Shown here: positions 8,061 through 15,429 of the stretch, piece after piece
Layout: the number at the start of each line of letters is the position of its first letter
Position numbering within the stretch: the stretch's first letter is position 1
Program-made: the position numbers and the translations under genes
Notes under the pieces: model-generated
Databases searched by the model: none
What the model was told of the DNA's origin: nothing
What the model saw: the letters and a program-made list of their open reading frames with translations, nothing else
Assembly: GCA_947573465.1 (NCBI GenBank)
Contig: CANPET010000006.1
Span: 1 to 21,262, forward strand
DNA length: 21,262 bases
Source of the DNA: an uncultured Eubacterium sp.
GTDB lineage: Bacteria > Bacillota > Clostridia > Lachnospirales > Lachnospiraceae
Direction of reading: 5' to 3'

Positions 8061-8115
8061 TCAATGTTGGATAAATTATTTTAATAAAGAAGAAAATTAT
8101 ATTAGGAGAATAACA

Positions 8116-8625
8116 TTGGATAATTGGTTAGAAACAAAACAACTTCCACTACATTTCGTTTCTGTGGCTGGATTAGTGTATAAAGAAGATAAAGTTTTAC
8201 TGATAAAATCAGAGCGCAGAGGATGGGAGTTTCACGGTGGCGTTTTAGAGCAGGGAGAATCCATATTTGATGGGTTAAAAAGAGAAATATTTGAAGAGAG
8301 TGGAATTATTGCTGAGCCGGAGAAGTTTGTCGGCATATATCAGCGTTTGAATAAAAAAGAAGGATATGGTTATCTTGAGGGAATGATTTTACCACCGGTT
8401 GTAAATTTGACATTTAGGTGTAGTTATGTCAGTGGAGAGGAGAAGGCATCTGATGAAAGTATTGATGTAGGATGGTTTACGCCGGACGAGGCAAGAGAAA
8501 AAGTTACGGTATCTGACATAAAAAAGAGGCTTGAAGATATTTTGGAGTATGACGGTAAGCAACATTTCGATACTTTCGAGAATAAGGGTGACAAAATAAA
8601 ATTCATTAGGGATATTCTTATCTAG
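8116..8625 (+). CDS. NUDIX hydrolase
   Basis: This 169-residue protein has a full NUDIX box: GVLEQGE, then seven residues, then REIFEESGI. These residues bind Mg2+ and cleave a nucleoside diphosphate linked to some moiety X. The N-terminal strand-rich part (PLHFVSVAGLVYKEDKVLLI) and the C-terminal end (DESIDVGWFTPDEA) are typical of the fold. The substrate cannot be read from the sequence. A longer frame is open back to 7975, but its first part lies inside the ATPase gene. I chose the TTG at 8116 because TAGGAGA lies 7 bases upstream and the product then begins just before the NUDIX domain. It may be co-transcribed with the ATPase gene. A terminator follows at 8717. Confidence 0.85.
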   Translation: MDNWLETKQLPLHFVSVAGLVYKEDKVLLIKSERRGWEFHGGVLEQGESIFDGLKREIFEESGIIAEPEKFVGIYQRLNKKEGYGYLEGMILPPVVNLTFRCSYVSGEEKASDESIDVGWFTPDEAREKVTVSDIKKRLEDILEYDGKQHFDTFENKGDKIKFIRDILI

Positions 8626-8716
8626 TAATAAGAGTGAGGTGTTTAGATTAGCAAAAGAAAGTCCTATTTTTCTACTACTAGGAGAATGACAAAATAAAAA
8701 CTAGAATTTTCAGTAG

Positions 8717-8750
8717 CCGCTTATCTTTTTTGAGAGATAGGCGGTTTTTT
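8717..8750 (+). terminator. Intrinsic terminator after the NUDIX gene
   Basis: CCGCTTATCT (8717-8726) pairs with AGATAGGCGG (8735-8744) with one G-U pair, followed by six T residues. It closes the ATPase-NUDIX unit. The 90 bases between the NUDIX stop and the hairpin hold no clear gene. Confidence 0.75.
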
Positions 8751-8799
8751 ACTGCCCGGCGAAACAAAAAATATTATGAAACGATTGGAGGAAAGAAAA

Positions 8800-9570
8800 A
8801 TGTTTGTATTACCAGCCATCGACACGGTGGGCACAGGAATGAAAATTATGGATTTGCGAAAAAAGGTGGGATTATCTGTAAAGGATTTACAAAATATATT
8901 CGGCTTTGCATCTCCTAATGCTATATACAAATGGCAGAATGGTGCAGCAATGCCGACGCTAGATAATTTAATTGTATTGGCTGCAATATTTAGTGTGGCA
9001 ATTGGGAGAGTAGACAACCATGCATGGGCAGATATGAATGAAGAGGGAATACTTAGAAGTTCAGGCTTGATTTTAACAGATCCAGATACAGGAAAAGAAG
9101 GAATCACTCTTGCAGCAATATTACTTTTTGGTAAGGATAGCACAATTATGTCAGTGTTGCCACAATATAAGACAGATGCAATTTACAGAGTAAAGAATAT
9201 GGATCGTTATGATGATAGGGACGTTGTTATTACGAATCTTATAGACAGTTTCCGCAGATTAATGGATTTTGGTAAGAAACATTTGAATAAGTTTGAAGCG
9301 TTTCCTAAGAATCCACCGATTTCAAAGGTATTTAGGGAGATTGGATATGCTGATGAACTTGGATCAGGTATGAGAAACACAAATAAATATACGAAACTTT
9401 ATTCGGGTGGTACACCTATATTTATCGAGGATAATATATTTCGAATTAATATTCCGATAGATAATGTTGCAAATCTGAAGGTGGGACCAGGAGCAACGGC
9501 GGCAGAGATAATAATGAATAATGATTTTAAATCTAAAAATGAAACAAGTTTTGAAACAAAGCGATTATGA
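8800..9570 (+). pseudogene. Chimera of XRE-type HTH and C-terminal half of a COG2865-type ATP-binding regulator
   Basis: The first about 65 residues form an XRE-type helix-turn-helix (MKIMDLRKKVGLSVKDLQNI, then PNAIYKWQNG.AMPTLDNL). From about residue 75 the sequence changes without a linker to the middle of COG2865/AlbA_2-type proteins (EEGILRSSGLILTDPDTGKE, then LAAILLFGKDSTIMSVLPQY). In that family a GHKL-like stretch containing a FREVVANLLIHREY-type block would come next. Here it is absent, and the text jumps from HLNKFEAF to FPKNPPISKVFREIGYADEL and GSGMRN. The N-terminal AlbA_2 domain is missing too. The frame ends at 9570, while the family's C-terminal winged helix continues in another frame. 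GGAGG 8 bases before 8800 supports that ATG. I read it as a decayed fusion, possibly still expressing an HTH repressor. Confidence 0.7.
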
Positions 9571-9748
9571 AAAGCTGAAACTGGTTATCGCTAAACTCTC
9601 GCAAGTTGAAGAAATTAGTATTCAAGAAGTAATGAAATTAACTAATAAATCTAGAACTACTGCTTGGAGATATATGCAGATATTAGTGGATTGTGGAGCT
9701 GTAGAATCGACAGGAAACACTAATAATGCAAGTTATAAGAGGTGTTAG
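9521..9748 (+). pseudogene. Frameshifted C-terminal winged-helix remnant of the same regulator
   Basis: This 75-residue frame overlaps the end of the previous one by 50 bases. It carries a winged-helix segment (EEISIQEVMKLTNKSRTTAW, then RYMQILVDCGAVE) of the kind found at the C-terminus of COG2865-type proteins. The simplest reading is one original gene with a frameshift somewhere near 9540-9570. Possible internal starts (9521, 9539) lack a convincing ribosome binding site. A second independent small gene is possible but less likely. Confidence 0.6.
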
Positions 9749-9778
9749 GAGATTAATTGGGAATTGTAAATAATATGA

Positions 9779-9886
9779 GTGAGATTGTCGGATGAAAATA
9801 AAGAACGTGCAAAGAGAGAGGCGAGGGAATGTTTTGCAGCACAAGGTATTGTTGGAATTGCTAATTTTCTTAAAAGTTTGGAATGA
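9779..9886 (+). other. 35-codon reading frame in a decayed stretch (9749-10020)
   Basis: A GTG at 9779 opens a frame whose product is amphipathic and helical (RLSDENKERAKREARECFAA, then QGIVGIANFLKSLE). An ATG at 9775 in another frame (MSEIVG, then stop) suggests a lost start and a one-base shift. From 9925 a further frame reads NKMLDDNPQSDFISICVW before TAA, apparently the 3' end of something else. The whole interval looks like fragments of small genes; I see no intact gene in it. Confidence 0.25.
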
Positions 9887-10021
9887 AAAAGTCCTATATG
9901 AGATACTAGCTTCTATGTTAACAGAATGAATAAGATGTTAGATGACAATCCACAATCAGATTTTATATCTATCTGTGTATGGTAATTAAGACATTTTGTA
10001 AGGTTACATAATCACAAGAAT

Positions 10022-10066
10022 AAACGACTATGTAAGGATCAAGTTCCTGTCATAGTCGTTTTTTGC
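10022..10066 (+). terminator. Hairpin terminator, first of two near-identical copies
   Basis: AAACGACTATG pairs with CATAGTCGTTT, with an inner AGGA/TCCT stem, and ends in a T-run on the plus strand. A close relative with the same outer stem lies at 14761-14803. It sits between the decayed stretch and the convergent yccF gene and could also act on the minus strand, where it ends in a weaker T-run. Confidence 0.65.
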
Positions 10067-10075
10067 TCAATCTTT

Positions 10076-10435
10076 TTAAATAATTTCCGCACCAAAAGGC
10101 ATTAAGGACAATTTCGCAACTTTAAACATTTGCAAACCAAACGGAATGCCGATGATGGTGATACAAAGCAGGCATCCCAATACAAGATGCCCAATTGCTA
10201 ATGGAAGCCCAGATATAATAAGCCATAATATATTAAGCAAAAATGAGCCCGCACCGCCACCGTAGATTACTTCTTTTCCAAAAGGAAAGAAACTAAGCGT
10301 TGCAAATTTAAAACATTGTATACCGATGGGAATGCCCACGATAGAAATGCACCATAATAAGCCTACACATATCCAACCCAAGCCACTTATAAATCCTCCG
10401 AATATAAACCATAAAAAATTACCTAAACATCCCAT
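10076..10435 (-). CDS. yccF: YccF-family inner-membrane protein
   Basis: This 119-residue, very hydrophobic protein is made of two copies of the YccF (DUF307) unit. Each contains a GNFLW or NILWLI start, a membrane helix, and the block CISIVGIPIGIQCFKFATLS or CITIIGIPFGLQMFKVAKLS followed by PFG. It should lie in the cytoplasmic membrane; the biochemical role of the family is not established. AAGGAGA lies 8 bases before the ATG on the minus strand and a good promoter lies about 35 bases further upstream. It is the only clear minus-strand gene between asnS and the McrBC operon, convergent with the hairpin at 10022. Confidence 0.93.
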   Translation of the reverse strand: MGCLGNFLWFIFGGFISGLGWICVGLLWCISIVGIPIGIQCFKFATLSFFPFGKEVIYGGGAGSFLLNILWLIISGLPLAIGHLVLGCLLCITIIGIPFGLQMFKVAKLSLMPFGAEII

Positions 10436-10655
10436 TTATAAATCTCCTTGTAGTTTTCTCATTTTCTTTTATTTTAAAATAGCCTGAGTATTAGTGCAAT
10501 GGAAAATTACGTCGTCAGAGAATATAATGGATATTTTTATTCTATTGTGTATGTAGTATAATAATTTTATTAAATAGAAATTTAGGGAGTTCTTATGATG
10601 TCATTTTATTAGGTTGTGGAATATATGTGTCTGGTATAGCAGAACGGTTACCTTA
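10436..10655. other. Intergenic stretch between divergent yccF and the EF-hand gene region
   Basis: The left side carries the yccF ribosome binding site and promoter. A TATAAT at 10557-10562 could serve rightward transcription, but its -35 region is poor. A GGGAG followed by ATGATG near 10595 opens only a three- to four-codon frame ending in TAG. I see nothing else here. Confidence 0.4.
10471..10499 (-). promoter_or_regulatory. Promoter of yccF
   Basis: On the minus strand TTGCAC (10499-10494) is followed by exactly 17 bases and TAAAAT (10476-10471), about 35 bases before the yccF start. Confidence 0.6.
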
Positions 10656-10787
10656 ATGAGTCAGAAATTAGAAGAAATGATTATTGACGATAAGCATGGA
10701 AAAGATATAGGAAAGTTTGAAAAGATTAGAGATTTAGTAAAAAATTTCTGCCAGAGTCCGAATTATTGGACACATGATAGTTTATAA
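10656..10787 (+). other. 43-codon frame ending in SPNYWT peptide, overlapping the next ATG
   Basis: The frame reads MSQKLEEMIIDDKHGKDIGK, then FEKIRDLVKNFCQSPNYWTH and DSL. Its stop codon overlaps an ATG (TAATG at 10785-10789) that is in frame with the EF-hand gene, which would allow translational coupling. No ribosome binding site precedes its own ATG. A relic with the same C-terminal peptide (CTSPNYWTDSML) lies at 14823-14915, so this is a recurring protein end and not chance. I take it as the 3' end of a decayed gene or a genuine small protein; I do not recognise the family. Confidence 0.4.
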
Positions 10788-10840
10788 TGGCACCATACAA
10801 TGAAATAAACAGTCGAAGAAAGGTTAAAAGGGTAAAAATT

Positions 10841-11422
10841 ATGGCATTTTACGATTGGAATAATGATGGGAAAAAAGACTGGCAGGATGACTTTATCGAA
10901 TATAATATTTACAAAGAGAGTATGGAAAAAAAGGAAAGCAAAAACACATATCGTAGCAATAATGGAAACATTTCCACCTTTGGTGCGTTAGCGATAACTG
11001 TAGCAATATTTCTTTTGATTGGATGGATTGGTATGTCCTGTGAAGCACAGTGCGCAGTCTTGGGATGCCATAACAAGCCGGAAGATGGAAGCAGTTATTG
11101 CTGGTTACATAGAGAAAATAGTTATCATAATTACAGCAATCATAAGAACAGTAGCTACAGCAGTACAAGTTCATCTTCAACATCATATAGCAATGAAACG
11201 AGCACATCAGATTATAGTAGTACAAGCTATCGCAATGACAGTGAAGTTGCAACAACGAAAAAATATTATAGTACTAAAAAGTATACAACTACCCATAAGA
11301 GCAAAGATGATCCTTATGATGTGTATGAATACAGTGACCCGGAAGATTTCTATTATGACAATTACGATGATTTTGATTGTTATGAAGATGCTGAAGATTA
11401 CTATGATGAAGCATGGGATTAA
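10841..11422 (+). CDS. EF-hand-like, single-membrane-helix protein with Ser/Tyr- and Asp/Tyr-rich tail
   Basis: This 193-residue protein starts with a calcium-loop-like segment (DWNNDGKKDWQDDF, residues 5-18). A membrane helix follows (about 47-66, FGALAITVAIFLLIGWIGM), then a Cys/His segment (CEAQCAVLGCHNKPEDGSSY, then CWLH) that resembles a small zinc-binding motif. A Ser/Thr/Tyr-rich stretch comes next, and a very acidic Asp/Tyr tail ends the protein. It is likely a membrane protein with a flexible, low-complexity region; its function is unknown. The start at 10841 gives the EF-hand at the N-terminus and has an AAGGG-type site. The frame is also open back to an ATG at 10787 that overlaps the stop of the upstream small frame, so an 18-residue longer form is possible. 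McrB follows after 130 bases. Confidence 0.75.
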   Translation: MAFYDWNNDGKKDWQDDFIEYNIYKESMEKKESKNTYRSNNGNISTFGALAITVAIFLLIGWIGMSCEAQCAVLGCHNKPEDGSSYCWLHRENSYHNYSNHKNSSYSSTSSSSTSYSNETSTSDYSSTSYRNDSEVATTKKYYSTKKYTTTHKSKDDPYDVYEYSDPEDFYYDNYDDFDCYEDAEDYYDEAWD

Positions 11423-11552
11423 TTATGAATCTGTTTCAAGTTATTCAATGGCATTAGAAGATAAGTTCAAACATAAAAAAAAACTTTTTAATAAACATTA
11501 AAAAATCACCATAAACATTACAAATAAAATATACAAACAATTGGAGGGTATT

Positions 11553-13436
11553 ATGGAAAGTTCAAAAATATTAGAACAGAACAGTGGATTTGAAATAGAA
11601 ACGAAGCAGGAAAGATATGAACTGACAATAACTGAGGATAACGTGATTTCTACAGATGAGCGTTTTACAATAGATAATTTAGGTCTTGGAGATGGATATA
11701 AACCACTGGATGCATATTTTAAAAGGGAAAATGGAGAGGTGATTCGTCGAAAATATAGAAAGGGTGAGCGAAGAAATTCTAATCAGACAATGCCACGTAT
11801 TGCATGTCAGGTATTTGAGAAGCAAATCGCCTCATTGTCAGCTTGGGATAAGGAGAAATTTCCGATATGTCAATACACACCAGAAGGTGATATTATACGT
11901 GGCATATTTTCAGCGGTTGAAGAATTCAGAAAATCAAGAAATACTATAGAGTATATGATTTATAGTTCGGACAATGGGCCACAGTTTGTTATCTATTGTT
12001 GGAATCTTTTTTCCACAATTATGTTTACGCAGGAGTGCTTGAAGCGTTTCGGGGAACCAGGAGATCAGTTTGTTCTTTCTTATCGTGAAAAGGAAGAGAA
12101 AGAGAGCAAACCACCAGAACCTGTGATACCAGATGAACTTGTGCAGCAATTTAATGGTTATCAGAATCCTTATTCGGAGATGTTAGTTCAGTCAAAGAAC
12201 ATAATATTTAGAGGTGCACCTGGAACAGGAAAGTCATATTTAGCGAAAGAAATAGCGGCAGATATCATTAGTGATGGTTATTTCGATAATTATGATTTGC
12301 TCAGCGATGAACAAAAAAAGCAGGTCGAGTTTGTCCAGTTTCATCCCAACTATGATTATTCGGACTTTGTCGAAGGATTGCGTCCGAAGATGAATGATGA
12401 CGGAACTATGGGCTTTGAACTTCAGGAGGGGGTGTTTAAGAGATTTGTAGCGCGTGCCAGAAAGAATTATGAGGATTCTCAAAAGACCAAGGAAATGATT
12501 GAACAAGAAATGTCTGCACAAGAAGCGATGATGGAATTTTTTGCTGATATAGAGTTTGGCGTGGATGTGTTCAAGACAATAAAGGGCAACGAATTCTACA
12601 TTACGAGTATTGACGATAATCATATTAATGTTTCAATTCCAGGAAATGAGACGGTCAATAAATTGAGTTTGAATATAAATGAAGTACGAAAAATGCTGGA
12701 GTCTGGAGAAAAATTTGAGAAGATAAGTGACATAAAACGTTTCTTTGGAAAACAGTTTGCAGTACAGGGTTATTCTTACGATTTTGCCATTTATAAGGAA
12801 ATAGAGAAAAGAAAAAGTGTTGCATCAAAGCCAGTTGCTAAGCCTGAGAAACTGAAAAAATATATATTTATTATAGATGAGATAAACCGAGGAGAGATAT
12901 CAAAGATCCTTGGAGAATTATTCTTTTCTATTGATCCAGGATACAGAGGCACAGCCGGTGAGGTATCTACACAGTATTCCAATATGCACTTAAATCCAGA
13001 AGAAAAGTTTTATATTCCAGAAAATGTTTACATAATTGGTACGATGAATGACATAGATCGTTCTGTAGACAGCTTTGATTTTGCTATGCGACGAAGATTC
13101 CGTTTTGTAGAAATTAAGGCTGATGAACGTTTAGAGATGCTTGATTCTTTAGAAAGTGACGAGTTAATGAACGAAGCGATTCGTCGTATGACAGCGTTAA
13201 ATGAAGAAATCATAAAGGTTGAGGATTTAAACGAAAATTATCAGATTGGTGCATCATATTTTCTTAAATTAAAGTCATTGAGTTTTGATGAACTTTGGAC
13301 AGATTGCTTGCAGCCGCTTTTGAAGGATTATATTCAAGGAATGTATGATGAGGAAGGTATTATGAGTAAATTCGAGAGAGCATATGGATATAGAAATACA
13401 GAAGAAGGAAGTTTAGATGAAACAGCTCAAAATTAA
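11553..13436 (+). CDS. mcrB: McrB-type AAA+ GTPase/ATPase of a restriction system
   Basis: This 627-residue motor subunit belongs to the McrBC class of modification-dependent restriction systems, which translocate and cut DNA together with McrC. Residues 1 to about 195 form the N-terminal specificity region, which differs from E. coli McrB and which I cannot assign. The AAA+ domain follows: Walker A GAPGTGKS (221-228), then VQFHPNYDYSDFVEGLRPK (261-279), Walker B IFIIDEINRGEIS (438-450), and the McrB signature TMNDIDRS (497-504) with the AMRRRF arginines after it. About 130 residues between the HPNYDY block and Walker B form an insert (FGVDVFKTIKGNEFYITSI and following). A GGAGGG site 5 bases before the ATG at 11553 decides the start over a TTG at 11541. 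The stop overlaps the start of mcrC by 20 bases, so the two are coupled. Confidence 0.93.
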   Translation: MESSKILEQNSGFEIETKQERYELTITEDNVISTDERFTIDNLGLGDGYKPLDAYFKRENGEVIRRKYRKGERRNSNQTMPRIACQVFEKQIASLSAWDKEKFPICQYTPEGDIIRGIFSAVEEFRKSRNTIEYMIYSSDNGPQFVIYCWNLFSTIMFTQECLKRFGEPGDQFVLSYREKEEKESKPPEPVIPDELVQQFNGYQNPYSEMLVQSKNIIFRGAPGTGKSYLAKEIAADIISDGYFDNYDLLSDEQKKQVEFVQFHPNYDYSDFVEGLRPKMNDDGTMGFELQEGVFKRFVARARKNYEDSQKTKEMIEQEMSAQEAMMEFFADIEFGVDVFKTIKGNEFYITSIDDNHINVSIPGNETVNKLSLNINEVRKMLESGEKFEKISDIKRFFGKQFAVQGYSYDFAIYKEIEKRKSVASKPVAKPEKLKKYIFIIDEINRGEISKILGELFFSIDPGYRGTAGEVSTQYSNMHLNPEEKFYIPENVYIIGTMNDIDRSVDSFDFAMRRRFRFVEIKADERLEMLDSLESDELMNEAIRRMTALNEEIIKVEDLNENYQIGASYFLKLKSLSFDELWTDCLQPLLKDYIQGMYDEEGIMSKFERAYGYRNTEEGSLDETAQN

Positions 13437-14751
13437 GGATAATTCATTCGTACAAAAAGAAGCATTTTTTGAGGTAACTGGTATTGTTAAGACTGTTGCT
13501 AATAAAACCCTTGAACAATTAGAGCGAGAAGGAGTCTTTGTTTTTCCGGAGATCGTTAAGGATGCAGAAGATATAACAAGAGACCAGATGATTCTGCAAA
13601 GTGTTAATGACAATTATCGCTCAGGGAATGTTATGGGATTTCTTGGTTGTGGTGATGAAAGATTAGTGATAGAGTCACGATTTAGTTCAGATAATCATGA
13701 TTATTTATTTCAGTACCTACTTGAACGAGTACTGGATTTTCCTAACATCATTAATCTTGAAACAGATGCTAATCAGGATGATAAGATGTTCAATCTGCTT
13801 TTGTTTCTGTTTCCTTCATATCTTAATTCCGCAATGAGAAAGGGTGTTTTTAAGACTTATGTTCATAATGAATATAATGATGGAAATGTAAAAGGAACAA
13901 TAGATGTTGCAAGACACATAAAGAAGAATATTCCGTTTATTGGAAATATAGCATACAGCCAGCGTGAATACGCTTATGATAATTATTTAATGCAACTTGT
14001 TCGCCATACGATTGAATTTATTAAAAGGAAGCCCTATGGACATAAACTTTTGAGTAAAGTAAAGGATGAGATTCAGCTTGTTGTGGATGCAACTCCGAGT
14101 TATCAACTGAAAGATTTAAGAAGAGTTATTAGCGAAAACAAGAAAAATACTGTAAGGCACGCATATTTTCATGAATACCGTGCCCTACAGCAGTTATGTA
14201 TTTTGATTCTTCAAAATGAAAAACATCAAGTAGGATTAGGTTCACGTCGAATATATGGTATTTTGTTTGATGCCGCATGGCTATGGGAAGAATATATGAA
14301 TATGCTCATAGATGACATATTCTATCATCCGATGAATAAAGGTGGAAAAGGGGCTCAATGGTTGTTTTCCAGAAATAATGGTTTGATTTATCCTGACTTT
14401 ATAAGCAGAGATAGTTATAATCGTATCATAGCTGATGCGAAGTACAAACCGATTGATAATATCGGAAACAAGGATTATCTTCAAATTCTTGCTTACATGT
14501 TCAGGTTTGATGCGAAGAGGGGCTTTTATTTATATCCGGAGATTGAAGACAAAAATGATTTAATCATGAGGATGAATAGAGGCTCTTCTTATGAAAAAAA
14601 TGTTGAGCCAAGAGATGATATTGTTGTTGTAAAACATGGATTAAAAATACCAAAAGATGCATGTAATTATGAGAATTTTGTTTCAAAAATTGGGTTTAAT
14701 GAAATAGAATTTAAGTCGTCCATTAAATTATCTTTTAGTAACAAAAAATAA
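13417..14751 (+). CDS. mcrC: McrC-type PD-(D/E)XK nuclease subunit
   Basis: This 444-residue partner of the preceding McrB carries the nuclease. The conserved McrC body is present (NLLLFLFPSYL, VKGTIDVARHIKKNIPFIGN, SQREYAYDNYLMQLVRH). The catalytic core sits at the C-terminus: E291-E292 in LWEEYM, P326-D327 in IYPDF and D340-A-K342 in IADAKYKP, with Q356 following. All the residues expected of a working PD-(D/E)XK site are there. The first about 100 residues form the N-terminal domain that contacts McrB in this family. The gene starts inside the end of mcrB, in a different frame, with AGAAGGAAG upstream. A hairpin terminator stands 10 bases after the stop. Nothing suggests decay, so the system is likely functional. 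Confidence 0.92.
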   Translation: MKQLKIKDNSFVQKEAFFEVTGIVKTVANKTLEQLEREGVFVFPEIVKDAEDITRDQMILQSVNDNYRSGNVMGFLGCGDERLVIESRFSSDNHDYLFQYLLERVLDFPNIINLETDANQDDKMFNLLLFLFPSYLNSAMRKGVFKTYVHNEYNDGNVKGTIDVARHIKKNIPFIGNIAYSQREYAYDNYLMQLVRHTIEFIKRKPYGHKLLSKVKDEIQLVVDATPSYQLKDLRRVISENKKNTVRHAYFHEYRALQQLCILILQNEKHQVGLGSRRIYGILFDAAWLWEEYMNMLIDDIFYHPMNKGGKGAQWLFSRNNGLIYPDFISRDSYNRIIADAKYKPIDNIGNKDYLQILAYMFRFDAKRGFYLYPEIEDKNDLIMRMNRGSSYEKNVEPRDDIVVVKHGLKIPKDACNYENFVSKIGFNEIEFKSSIKLSFSNKK

Positions 14752-14760
14752 AAAGATTTA

Positions 14761-14803
14761 TAAACGATTATGTAAGGAGTGAAATCCTTTCATAGTCGTT
14801 TTT
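14761..14803 (+). terminator. Hairpin terminator after mcrC, second copy of the 10022 hairpin
   Basis: AAACGATTATG pairs with CATAGTCGTTT with one G-U pair, with an inner AAGGA/TCCTT stem, followed by a T-run. It shares the frame AAACGAxTATGTAAGGA...CATAGTCGTTTTT with 10022-10066, and similarity extends past the hairpin into TTAAATAAT. Confidence 0.75.
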
Positions 14804-14822
14804 ACTTTATTTATATTAAATA

Positions 14823-14915
14823 ATCAAGAATGAAACACAGGAAAAAGTAAAAAAAGATTGTACAAGTCCCAATTATTGGACAGACAGTATGTTAAAATAT
14901 GTTCATATCAAGTGA
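14823..14915 (+). pseudogene. Relic ending in SPNYWT peptide, second copy
   Basis: Without any start codon, a frame reads IKNETQEKVKKDCTSPNYWT, then DSMLKYVHIK and stop. Its core matches the end of the small frame at 10656-10787 (C-x-SPNYWT-x-(x)-S-x-L). It sits directly after the second terminator copy. It is a truncated 3' gene end, and its position suggests a duplication or insertion border. Confidence 0.45.
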
Positions 14916-14960
14916 AAGAACTCTAAAAGTTTATAATTTAAAAGTCAGGAGGAAGAAACG

Positions 14961-15287
14961 ATGAAAACAATTTATTTTACAATTACAGGAACAGGTTATT
15001 ACAATGGGAGTGATTTTCTAGAAAAAGATATGAAAGTTTTTTTAGAAAAAGACAAAGACAACGAATATGATACGGAAGCAATACTAGTGAAATTACCAGG
15101 AGTAGGAGAGATAGGATATGTGGCAAATAGTCCACGAACAGTATTAGGAGAAAGTATGAGTGCAGGAAGAATTTATGATAAGATAGGAGATTTGGCTGAA
15201 GGAAAGATATTATATAAATTGTCAGGTGGAGTGCTTGGTGAATTAGAAATCGAAGAAAGTGAAAAGGATGAAAAACGCACATATTAA
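14961..15287 (+). CDS. Small HIRAN-domain protein
   Basis: This 108-residue protein is a free-standing HIRAN-like domain. It has the opening ITGTGYYNGSDFLEKDMKVF, the charged turn EKDKDNEYDTEAILVKLPG and the closing strand EIGYVANS, a layout seen in HIRAN domains that bind 3' ends of single-stranded DNA at damaged or stalled sites. There is no helicase or nuclease attached, so it would act as an adaptor or on its own. AGGAGG lies 8 bases before the ATG. It follows the McrBC terminator and the SPNYWT relic, and a micro-ORF overlaps its end. Assignment to HIRAN rests on pattern recognition and could be checked by profile search. Confidence 0.75.
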   Translation: MKTIYFTITGTGYYNGSDFLEKDMKVFLEKDKDNEYDTEAILVKLPGVGEIGYVANSPRTVLGESMSAGRIYDKIGDLAEGKILYKLSGGVLGELEIEESEKDEKRTY

Positions 15288-15429
15288 AAATTGCAGAAAT
15301 AAAGATTTTTATTGCAATTTGTGTTTGAAAGAAAGGAATGGTGACAAATATGAAACATATAGCGATTTACTTTATGTTGATTTAGATAAAAATGGAGTGA
15401 TATTTACAGCAACTACAAACTTTTTTTAA
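15268..15429 (+). CDS. Putative 53-residue Cys-containing micro-protein
   Basis: The frame starts inside the end of the HIRAN gene (20-base overlap, different frame) and reads MKNAHIKNCRNKDFYCNLCL, then KERNGDKYETYSDLLYVDLD and KNGVIFTATTNFF. The cysteines (positions 9, 16, 19) include a CxxC, a possible metal site. The ribosome binding site is weak, and the 3' end overlaps the convergent gene at 15413 by 17 bases, so it may be a truncated remnant. I do not recognise it. Confidence 0.35.
   Translation: MKNAHIKNCRNKDFYCNLCLKERNGDKYETYSDLLYVDLDKNGVIFTATTNFF

Noticed and set aside
7975..8115. N-terminal extension of the NUDIX gene reaching into the ATPase gene
   Set aside because: These codons overlap the end of the ATPase gene, and the extra residues resemble no NUDIX N-terminus. 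A TTG with a well-placed TAGGAGA at 8116 is a better start.
10755..10787. TTGGACA followed by TATAAT or TAAAAT as a repeated promoter (also at 14871-14896)
   Set aside because: The spacing is only 11 bases in both places, too short for a sigma-A promoter. The similarity is explained by the shared coding sequence SPNYWT.
11019..11501. Overlapping 160-codon plus-strand frame inside the EF-hand gene
   Set aside because: The product is a low-complexity Ile/Met/Thr string produced by reading the Ser/Tyr/Asp repeats out of frame; no ribosome binding site, no domain.
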